From Thermoanaerobaculia bacterium (GTDB taxonomy: Bacteria; Acidobacteriota; Thermoanaerobaculia; Gp7-AA8), in assembly GCA_023700825.1 (NCBI GenBank), contig JAMPYE010000228.1, positions 1 to 6,907 on the forward strand: a DNA stretch of 6,907 bases. The letters run 5' to 3'. Positions 1-5,648 of this stretch are shown one piece after another. The first letter of the stretch is position 1. Each line of letters opens with the position of its first letter. The position numbers and the translations under genes were made by a program. Under the pieces are notes generated by a model, which was not told where the DNA came from, searched no databases, and was given only the letters and a program-made list of their open reading frames with translations.

Positions 1-28
1 CCGGGCGGTCGAGCGCCAGGCGGATCAT
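1..28 (-). CDS. RND efflux pump inner-membrane permease, N-terminal fragment (probable)
   Basis: Only the first nine codons are inside the window, reading MIRLALDRP before the left edge. The ATG overlaps the TGA of the adaptor gene by four bases (ATGA). Basis for the call: a short amphipathic start of the form M-I-R-x-A-L-x-R-P is typical of RND permeases of the AcrB/CusA/HAE families just before their first membrane helix, and such a permease usually follows its periplasmic adaptor directly. The rest of the protein, normally over 1000 residues, lies outside. No strong Shine-Dalgarno sequence precedes it, so translation probably depends on coupling to the adaptor gene. A different membrane protein is possible because nine residues are very little evidence. 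Confidence 0.55.
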
Positions 29-1098
29 CTCGCGTCGTCGTCTTTGACGACCGTCACGAGCACGCCGTCGGAGATCAGGTCGGCGCCGCGCACGACGACG
101 AGGTCGCCGGTCGTGACGCCGCCGAGCACCGCGACTCGCCCTCCGGCGCGCCCTCCGGTCGACACCGGCGCGCTCCGCGCGCGCCGGACGCCCCCCTCGG
201 AGCCGTCGACGACGAAGACCGACTCGGCGCCGCCGGAGATCACGATCGCCTGCTCGGGCACCGTGACGACGCCCGGGAGCGTCTGGAGCTCGACGCTCAC
301 TTCGACTCCCTCGCCGGGCGCGGGGAGACCCTCCCTCGATTCCGCTTCGGCGATGACGCGGATCGTCCCTCCCGCGTCGACCGTCGAGCCGACCTCGATG
401 ACCTGACCCCGAACCTCGGGGTCGCCCGCCTTGCGGCGGAACGCGGCGGCCTGTCCGGGGCGGATCCGCGCGAGGTCCGATGCCGCCGCGACCGCCTCGA
501 TCCTCGCCCTGCCGTCGGCCGCGAGCCTGCCGACGACCTCGCCCGCGCCGACGTTGCTCTGCGGCGCCACGACCCGGTCGATCACGAGCACGCCGTCGCG
601 CGGCGCGCTGATCGTCTGCCGCTTCGACCGCCGCTCGATCGATTCGAGCGTCGCCTTCGCGATCCGCGCTCCCGCCTCGTCGGCCTCGAGTTGCGCCTTC
701 TCGGTGACTCCCTGCTCGAAGCCCGTGCGCGAGCGGCGGAGCGCCGACTCGTAGCGCTCGAGCTCCAGTCGCGCGCGCTCGAGTTCGAACCGCGCGCCCT
801 CGTTGTAGACGTACGCGAGCGGCTCTCCCGCGCGCACGGCGACGCCGCCCCGAAGCCCGCTCGCGAAGCGCGCGGGATACTCGACCGTGCCGCCGTCCTG
901 TGCCGCGAGCGGGATCGTCAGCGCCGGCTGCACCGAGCCGTAGAGCACGACGCTCGGCGCGAAATCCGAGGCGACCGCCTTCTCCGCCCGTACCGGGACC
1001 GCGAAATCGTCGCGAGTCACCGTCCGCGGTTTCTCGCAGGCCGTTAGCATCGCGGCCGTGACGACGACGACGGTCCGGAGCGTGGTGAGCTGGTTCAC
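25..1098 (-). CDS. Efflux RND transporter periplasmic adaptor subunit (HlyD/MFP family lipoprotein)
   Basis: A 357-residue membrane-fusion protein expected to link an inner-membrane pump to an outer-membrane channel. The N-terminus is a lipoprotein signal: a short hydrophobic stretch, then lipobox L-T-A-C with the lipidated cysteine at residue 21. Residues about 60-98 and 162-198 form the two halves of the barrel-sandwich (lipoyl-like) domain, the second opening with the family motif ISAPRDGVL. Between them, about 102-158 is a charged alpha-helical hairpin rich in E, R, L and A. A beta-barrel follows (about 200-275), then a membrane-proximal domain starting near VTVPEQAIV (279-287). The GTG start at 1098 is chosen because it overlaps the upstream permease stop (GTGA), has a near-perfect Shine-Dalgarno seven bases before it, and yields the signal peptide. 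The same frame stays open to 1692, but that part is arginine-rich and antiparallel to nothing sensible: it merely shadows the permease gene in another frame. Substrate unknown. Confidence 0.92.
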   Translation of the reverse strand: MNQLTTLRTVVVVTAAMLTACEKPRTVTRDDFAVPVRAEKAVASDFAPSVVLYGSVQPALTIPLAAQDGGTVEYPARFASGLRGGVAVRAGEPLAYVYNEGARFELERARLELERYESALRRSRTGFEQGVTEKAQLEADEAGARIAKATLESIERRSKRQTISAPRDGVLVIDRVVAPQSNVGAGEVVGRLAADGRARIEAVAAASDLARIRPGQAAAFRRKAGDPEVRGQVIEVGSTVDAGGTIRVIAEAESREGLPAPGEGVEVSVELQTLPGVVTVPEQAIVISGGAESVFVVDGSEGGVRRARSAPVSTGGRAGGRVAVLGGVTTGDLVVVRGADLISDGVLVTVVKDDDAR

Positions 1099-1781
1099 GA
1101 TATGACCTCCTCCGGCCGCGAGAGCCTTCGGGCCGCGTAGAGATAGAGGACTACGGTGGTGAGAGCGATGACCGCGGTCTGTCGCGCGAAGGCGAAGGCC
1201 TCGAGCGCCGTGATCGGCCCGCTGATGTCGTCCCAGCGATAGACCGGGTTCGCGAAGAGCCAGGGAGAGATTCCGAAACAGCTCAGATAGGTGGCGAAGG
1301 TCACGCCGCCGGTCGATGTCAGACGCGTGCTCCAGAAAAGGACGAGCGCTCCCAGGAACGCGCACGACGCCACCGACGCGACGAGCGGCGGAAGGAGATG
1401 GAACTTGAGCACGAAGCGGAAGGTAACGACGATGAGAATCGCCTGGACGAGCATTGCGGCGCAGAAGCCGAAGACGCGGCGCTCGAAGTAGATCCGCGAG
1501 CCGGGCGACGAGAGGGCGAGGTCGAGCGTGCCGGCGCGCCGTTCCAGCGCGATCGCGTCGGCCATGATCGGCACGCCGAGAATCACGAGCGGCAGCAGCA
1601 CCGACGGACCGAAGAACTCCTCCCCCTCTCCCGCAAAGGCGACGATGGCCGCCTGCAGCACGACAAGCGCGTCGATGATCACGAACTTCCATGCCCGGCG
1701 CTCGAGCATCAGGTTGACAGACATCGCCGTCGCCCGGATCTCGTGGCGGACGCGATCGAGGAGCTCTGTCGCCGCGATCAT
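1095..1781 (-). CDS. ABC-2 type transporter permease, short six-helix form
   Basis: A 228-residue integral membrane protein with about six hydrophobic segments, near residues 33-50, 60-79, 104-125, 132-150, 158-177 and 201-217. Between helices 2 and 3 lies the ABC-2 permease signature region, L-E-R-R-A-G-T-L-D-L-A-L-S-S-P-x-S-R at 79-96, the coupling segment after helix 2 in this superfamily. The ATG at 1781 is chosen because it overlaps the upstream TGA by four bases (ATGA) and has GGTGA seven bases upstream. An in-frame extension to 1829 has no support. Both this protein and the larger upstream permease carry RHEI near the N-terminus (12-15 here), in a putative elbow helix, consistent with related half-transporters forming a heterodimer with the ATPase encoded at 4402-5295. 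The size and helix count also resemble CcmB-like permeases, but no cytochrome-maturation genes are nearby. Substrate unknown. Confidence 0.87.
   Translation of the reverse strand: MIAATELLDRVRHEIRATAMSVNLMLERRAWKFVIIDALVVLQAAIVAFAGEGEEFFGPSVLLPLVILGVPIMADAIALERRAGTLDLALSSPGSRIYFERRVFGFCAAMLVQAILIVVTFRFVLKFHLLPPLVASVASCAFLGALVLFWSTRLTSTGGVTFATYLSCFGISPWLFANPVYRWDDISGPITALEAFAFARQTAVIALTTVVLYLYAARRLSRPEEVIS
1106..1113 (-). promoter_or_regulatory. Strong ribosome binding site for the adaptor gene
   Basis: The minus strand reads GGAGGAGG here, continuing into T to give AGGAGGT, the full complement of the 16S rRNA tail. It lies seven bases before the GTG at 1098. It sits inside the last codons of the upstream permease gene and decides the GTG start. 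It is the strongest Shine-Dalgarno in the window, which suggests the adaptor is translated at a high rate independently of coupling. Confidence 0.8.
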
Positions 1782-4405
1782 CGGTAGGTCACCCCCACGC
1801 GCGCCGTCTTCGCCTGATAGCGGAAGCACTCGCCGTTCGGATCGAGCTCCACGCCGAGCGGCTTGTACGGCGTCCGGAACGTGAACTCGGCGCTGCCGCC
1901 GTCCGGCACGGTCACGATCGTGCTGTTCCGGTCGATCTCGGTCCGCAGGAACACCGGGCAGAGCGCTTCGCCGCTCTCCTTGTTCGTGACGCTTCCGCTG
2001 ACCGACCAGCGATCGCCGGTCCGCTCGAACTTCACTCCGCTCAGCTCGAGGCTCGGCACCGACCGTCCGATCACGTAGTCATCATAGAAACGTTTCAGCA
2101 CGACCGACGAGCGTTGCTCGAGGATGTCGAAGAGCTCCTTCGAGCTCCCGGTGCCGGGGCGCGAGAGGAACTCGGCGACCGCCTCGTCCATCCGACGCGC
2201 GCCGACCCGCCGCCGCAGGTCGACCATCGCGGCGCGCATCTTGTCGCCGGTGTCCTCCGCCAGAGAATCGAGGATCGCTTTCTGCTCCACACCGAGCTCG
2301 CGTGCGGCGAGCGCGTCGTAGAAGATCCGGAAGAACTGCGCGTCGTCCGCGGTCACGGCGCGTCGCGACAGCAGGTATCGCACCCGGAGCCTCGACGCGA
2401 GGCGCTGCTCCCTGAGGCTTCTCCGGCCCATGGCGGTGAAGGCCGACTCGGGAAGCTCCAGGATCGCTCCGGTGATCGCGGTCTCCGGCTCGTTCTCCCA
2501 TCGCAGGACCATGCGGAACGGACGGCACGCTTCGAGTGCGACCCACTGCGCGCCGGCGGCCATCTCAGGCCAGAGCTCCGCAATCCGGTCGAGAGAGTCG
2601 GAGATCGCCGCCGCCCGCTCGTCGGCATAGCTGCGATGCGGCCGCACGACGAAGAGCCGCGTGCCTCCCGGGAGCTGCTTCTCCGTGCGCGCTCCTCCCA
2701 GAATCAGCACGTCGGCCAGGTTCTGCGTCGATGCGGAGGCGAGGCGCGCGCTCTCTCCTTCGCGCCGGCCGACAGCCCCCGCGTCGCTGGCGAGCGTGAG
2801 CTCCGCCGGGTGGGTGAGCTCGAGTTGAAGCTCGCCCTTCTGGTACCGCGGATCCGTCTCGTCCTTCCAAGGAGCGTAGCGCGGCAGCGGAAAGAGGTGA
2901 GGCGAGGCGAGCGTCGTCTGCCGCGCCGAAATGTTGCGCTCGGTATGGGACCGGGAGAAGTCGGGAATCCAGAGCGCGAGGCGCGCCTGCTCGATTCCCG
3001 GGTACCACTCGATGAATTTGCCTTTCTCACCCCTGAATCGAACCGTCGACGGGACGCCGTCGATCGCCAGCGCGACCGTGCGCTCCTCTCCTGGTGCGAG
3101 CGGAGGTGCGAAGCGCATCTCGAGCCTGTCCCAGCGTCGCGCGATCGTCACGGTCCTGTCGCCATCCACGCGGGCGGCGAGCCCGTGGTTGAGCTCGAGC
3201 GCCGCGCGCGCGACCGGCGTCGGCCCCGCGTTGTGAAACGTCTCGGTCACGCGCAGCGCGAGCGCGCCGTCGCGCGTCGCCGCGCCGCGCACGCCGACGC
3301 GGCGCAACTCGAGGCCGGGCGGCGTCGGCTCCGGCCATTCTGCACTCTCGGCGGCGAAGCGCTCGCGTGCCAGTCGCCGATACTCCTCGTCCGTGCGCCA
3401 GACGAACACGAAACCGAGCGCTACGAGCGCGACGCCGGAACAGGCGATCGCGAGCTCCGCGCGCGGCAGCGCCGCGTCGGGCGTCATGTGCTCCTTCAGT
3501 TGCTTCGCATAGGCGAGATAGGTGCGGAGCGGGTGGTTGGGACGGATCTTCCACGGCTTCGCGTCGGGCCTCGTGCGGCGGAGAAAGACCGGCGAGACGA
3601 GCAGAGCCGCTGCCGAGAGCGGCGCCCATATTGCGGAGCGCGGAAGCAGGTAACGAATTGCCTCCCGAGGCTCGAATGGCCCGTCGCTCGCCTGGCTGAG
3701 AAGCCAGAGACCTGTCGGACGGCCGTCCTCGTCGGTCGATCTCTGGTCGAAGAAGAACGGCAGGAAGGCGAGGCCATCGGTATTGATCCATTCGCCGGGG
3801 CCCTCGACGGTGCGACCTACCTTCGCGAGAAGGTCGTTGCCGATCCCGAGGGAGATGCCGAGGAGGAGGATCGTGCCTACCGTAGCGACCATGCCGTTGC
3901 CGGCGATCGTGCCGGCGCCGAGCGCGAAGGCGCTCATCGCGATCGCCACGGGGACGACCCAGAGAAGCCAGACCCACGCGATCGAGTCGCAGTCCGCCGG
4001 TGACGCGCCGGCCGAGACGGCGCAGCCGAAGTTCACGAGCGCGGCGATCGCCGTGAGCGTCACGACGATCAGCGCGACCGCCACGTAGCGGCGCACGACG
4101 TATCCGAGGTTTCCGATCGGATTCAGCATCAGCGCGACGAACGCGTTCGACTCGCGCTCGCGGTTGATCGCGTCGACCGCGATTACCCACGCGACGATCG
4201 CCGCGAGGCCGGGATGTGTGAGCTGCATCGTCGCGACGAACGGACCGGGAGTCGCCTGGCCGCTCCAGAAGAGGTCGGGGCGAAGCGCGAACAGGACGGC
4301 CGAGGCTGACGCAACGACGAGATAGGCAGCCGCCGTCGCGCGGAAACGCATCGAGCGCGACTGCATCGCGATCTCGTGCCGGATGAACGCGAGGAGCAGC
4401 CTCAC
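1778..4405 (-). CDS. ABC-2 permease fused to a degenerate M1 aminopeptidase-like domain
   Basis: An 875-residue fusion. Residues 1-336 are an ABC-2 permease with about seven hydrophobic segments (near 24-41, 64-80, 104-126, 143-163, 171-190, 257-275, 316-336); the coupling-type segment R-E-R-E-S-N-A-F lies at 82-89. With the N-terminus inside, seven helices put residues 338-875 on the outer (periplasmic) face. That part follows the M1 peptidase order: an N-terminal beta domain (about 365-570, with W-Y-P-G at 467-470 and L-P-R-Y near 507), a helical peptidase-like domain (about 600-780, with the typical tail S-S-K-E-L-F-D-I-L-E and R-F-Y-D-D-Y), and a C-terminal beta domain ending near V-E-L-D-P (852-856). 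Permease/M1 fusions are a known family, but I find no HExxH zinc motif anywhere in this domain, so peptidase activity is doubtful and a binding or scaffold role is more likely. The GTG start overlaps the ATPase stop (GTGA) and has GGAG five bases upstream. Confidence 0.88.
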   Translation of the reverse strand: MRLLLAFIRHEIAMQSRSMRFRATAAAYLVVASASAVLFALRPDLFWSGQATPGPFVATMQLTHPGLAAIVAWVIAVDAINRERESNAFVALMLNPIGNLGYVVRRYVAVALIVVTLTAIAALVNFGCAVSAGASPADCDSIAWVWLLWVVPVAIAMSAFALGAGTIAGNGMVATVGTILLLGISLGIGNDLLAKVGRTVEGPGEWINTDGLAFLPFFFDQRSTDEDGRPTGLWLLSQASDGPFEPREAIRYLLPRSAIWAPLSAAALLVSPVFLRRTRPDAKPWKIRPNHPLRTYLAYAKQLKEHMTPDAALPRAELAIACSGVALVALGFVFVWRTDEEYRRLARERFAAESAEWPEPTPPGLELRRVGVRGAATRDGALALRVTETFHNAGPTPVARAALELNHGLAARVDGDRTVTIARRWDRLEMRFAPPLAPGEERTVALAIDGVPSTVRFRGEKGKFIEWYPGIEQARLALWIPDFSRSHTERNISARQTTLASPHLFPLPRYAPWKDETDPRYQKGELQLELTHPAELTLASDAGAVGRREGESARLASASTQNLADVLILGGARTEKQLPGGTRLFVVRPHRSYADERAAAISDSLDRIAELWPEMAAGAQWVALEACRPFRMVLRWENEPETAITGAILELPESAFTAMGRRSLREQRLASRLRVRYLLSRRAVTADDAQFFRIFYDALAARELGVEQKAILDSLAEDTGDKMRAAMVDLRRRVGARRMDEAVAEFLSRPGTGSSKELFDILEQRSSVVLKRFYDDYVIGRSVPSLELSGVKFERTGDRWSVSGSVTNKESGEALCPVFLRTEIDRNSTIVTVPDGGSAEFTFRTPYKPLGVELDPNGECFRYQAKTARVGVTYR

Positions 4406-5295
4406 GTCGTCTCCGTCGAGGGAGCGAAGCCGCGGTGAAGAAGGAACGTCGCATACGCCTCTTCGAGCGTCACGTCGTCATGCGGGCTCGAATTCACTGG
4501 GCGCTCGTCGGCCGCGACGATGAGCCACTGCTGCTCGTCCTCCACCCGCCTGCTCACGATGAGCAGCCCTTCGGGAGCTGCCGCGGCTTCCACCGCCCAG
4601 AGGCGACCGAGGGCGAGATGCATCAGCGCAGTCGGCGCGTCGTCGAAGAGCACGCTCCCCCCCGCGACGACGACGATTCGCTCGCACGTCGCCTCGACGT
4701 CCTCCACGATGTGCGTCGACAACAGCACCGCGGTCTCCTCGGCGACTTCGGTGATCACCGTGCGAAAGCGGATGCGCTCCTCCGGATCGAGCCCCGCCGT
4801 CGGCTCGTCGACGACCACGAGGCGGGGGGAGTGGATGAGCGCCTGCGCGATTCCGAGCCGGCGCCGCATGCCGCCGGAGTAGGTGCCCGACCGGCGCGAG
4901 GCCGCTTCGTGGAGCCCGACCGCTTCGAGGAGCAGGTCGATCCGCTCGCGAAGCGCGCGCCGACGGAGCGGAATCTCGCGCAGCGCCGCGCAGTGCGCGA
5001 GGTACTCGCGGGCGGTCAGCTCGCCGAGTGGGCGGAAGTCCTGCGGGAGATAGCCGATCATCCGGCGGATCGCGGCGCGCGAGGCCGAGTCGCGCGGGTC
5101 GAGCCCGGCGTAGACACGCTCGCCCTCAGTTGGCTCGAGAGCGAGCACGAGGATCGAGAGCAGCGTGGTCTTGCCCGCGCCGTTGGGCCCGAGAACACCG
5201 AGCATCCCCTCGCCGATCTCGAGGTCGATCCCGCACAACGCCTCGCGGCCATCGCCGTAGACCTTCCGAAGTCCGCGAACGGTGATCATCTCCAT
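4402..5295 (-). CDS. ABC transporter ATP-binding protein (ABC-2 type exporter ATPase)
   Basis: A 297-residue cytoplasmic ATPase that should power the two permeases encoded downstream. Counting from the ATG at 5295, all motifs are intact: Walker A GPNGAGKTT at 36-44, the Q-loop glutamine in YLPQ at 82-85, signature SGGMR at 140-144, Walker B VVVDEP at 160-165 with catalytic E164, the D-loop after GLDP, and the switch histidine H195 in STHIVED. The tail after about residue 225 ends with D-D-V-T-L-E-E-A-Y, common at the end of ATPases that pair with ABC-2 permeases. It is the first gene of the operon. The start is uncertain: ATG at 5295 and ATG at 5289 both fit the fold, neither has a clear Shine-Dalgarno, and a TTG at 5322 would overlap the candidate -10 box. 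Its stop overlaps the next start by four bases (GTGA). Confidence 0.95.
   Translation of the reverse strand: MEMITVRGLRKVYGDGREALCGIDLEIGEGMLGVLGPNGAGKTTLLSILVLALEPTEGERVYAGLDPRDSASRAAIRRMIGYLPQDFRPLGELTAREYLAHCAALREIPLRRRALRERIDLLLEAVGLHEAASRRSGTYSGGMRRRLGIAQALIHSPRLVVVDEPTAGLDPEERIRFRTVITEVAEETAVLLSTHIVEDVEATCERIVVVAGGSVLFDDAPTALMHLALGRLWAVEAAAAPEGLLIVSRRVEDEQQWLIVAADERPVNSSPHDDVTLEEAYATFLLHRGFAPSTETT
4411..4414 (-). promoter_or_regulatory. Ribosome binding site for the permease/M1 fusion gene
   Basis: GGAG on the minus strand, five bases before the GTG at 4405 and inside the end of the ATPase gene. It supports the GTG as the real start, in agreement with the four-base GTGA overlap. It is a modest match and coupling probably contributes to initiation. 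Confidence 0.5.
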
Positions 5296-5321
5296 CGTTT
5301 TCGCGCTGAGGGACCGGGACA

Positions 5322-5327
5322 ACTATA
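5322..5327 (-). promoter_or_regulatory. Candidate -10 box for the export operon
   Basis: TATAGT on the minus strand, five of six matches to TATAAT, and one of the few A+T-rich hexamers in this G+C-rich stretch. It would start transcription near 5315, about 20 bases before the ATG at 5295. No convincing -35 hexamer is seen 15-18 bases upstream. This is a position-based guess, supported by being the only sizeable gap upstream of five overlapping genes. Confidence 0.28.
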
Positions 5328-5391
5328 GGCCGTCCCCGTGTACGACGCGAGCGGGAGCGGGAAGGTCACACCGTTGCACCCGCGGGCGGCT

Positions 5392-5625
5392 TCATGCAGG
5401 AGAGATGAGAATCCCGCCTCCGAGGTGGAGCGTCTGCCCGATGGCAACGCCTCGCGCCTTACTGCCTTCCCTCCGAGCAGCACCCTCCTCCGGCTCGTCG
5501 AGAAGTCGAGCGTCACCGCACGGCCGTAGCGGATCGACAAGCGGCACGTTCCCGCGCACGGGTTCGCGGACTGCCGCGAAGACTGCGTCCCGCTCCGCGG
5601 GGCACATCACGTGCACGCCATCCAC
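5392..5625 (-). pseudogene. Probable remnant of a short-chain dehydrogenase/reductase (C-terminal part only)
   Basis: A 77-codon open frame whose last third resembles the C-terminus of classical SDR (FabG-like) proteins: D-E-P-E-E-x-A-A, then S-K-A-R-G-V-A-I-G-Q-T-L-H-L-G-G-G-I-L before the stop. In E. coli FabG the spacing from the serine of F-L-A-S-D to the glycine of T-G-E-T-L-H-V-N-G-G is eight residues, and it is eight here; the spacing from P-E-E is about two residues shorter than usual. The Rossmann GxxxGxG and the catalytic YxxxK are absent, there is an in-frame TAG four codons before the GTG, and the MFS gene occupies the opposite strand just beyond, so about two thirds of a normal SDR is missing. 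Third-position G+C falls in the second half of the frame, consistent with decay. No Shine-Dalgarno is seen. It could be a chance resemblance or a small unrelated protein. Confidence 0.4.
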
Positions 5626-5635
5626 GTCGATGCGC

Positions 5636-5641
5636 TACTCT
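5636..5641 (+). promoter_or_regulatory. Weak candidate -10 box for the MFS gene
   Basis: TACTCT, four of six matches to TATAAT, ending seven bases before the ATG at 5649. If used, transcription would begin at or next to the start codon and give a leaderless message, which would fit the absence of any Shine-Dalgarno before this ATG. No matching -35 box was recognised. This is weak and listed only because nothing better is visible. Confidence 0.15.
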
Positions 5642-5648
5642 CTCAGCC

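Larger units (their letters stand above)
5296..5648. other. Divergent intergenic region between the export operon and the MFS gene
   Basis: About 350 bases separating the minus-strand operon from the plus-strand transporter; it must contain the promoters of both. Visible contents are the TATAGT hexamer near the operon start, a probable decayed dehydrogenase 3' end on the minus strand, and a small perfect hairpin at 5589-5601 (5-bp stem CCCGC/GCGGG with a 3-base loop) that lacks a T-run and so is not a standard intrinsic terminator. I see no operator palindrome of convincing length, no riboswitch and no small RNA gene. Short frames on both strands exist, but only the dehydrogenase-like one resembles a protein family. 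Confidence 0.7.

Noticed and set aside
1099..1692. In-frame N-terminal extension of the adaptor gene by 198 residues.
   Set aside because: The extension is arginine-rich shadow sequence over the six-helix permease. The GTG at 1098 has a strong ribosome site and gives a proper lipoprotein signal.
2114..4003. A 629-codon open frame on the plus strand, antisense to the permease/M1 fusion gene.
   Set aside because: Its product is highly rich in arginine, glutamate and alanine with no domain pattern. Long antisense frames are expected opposite real genes in G+C-rich DNA, and the minus-strand gene has clear motifs and domain order.
4363..4378. HEIAM near the N-terminus of the permease fusion as a possible zinc-binding HExxH.
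   Set aside because: The fifth residue is methionine, not histidine, and it lies in the cytoplasmic elbow segment, not in the M1-like domain. The same RHEI occurs in the other permease.
5286..5540. An 84-codon minus-strand frame upstream of and overlapping the ATPase start.
   Set aside because: Some third-position G+C bias is present, but there is no recognisable family or ribosome site. It overlaps the ATPase start and the SDR-like frame, which fits a protein family better.
5589..5601. Small G+C-rich hairpin as a terminator.
   Set aside because: The stem is only five base pairs and no T-run follows on either strand, so it is not distinguishable from chance in this base composition.
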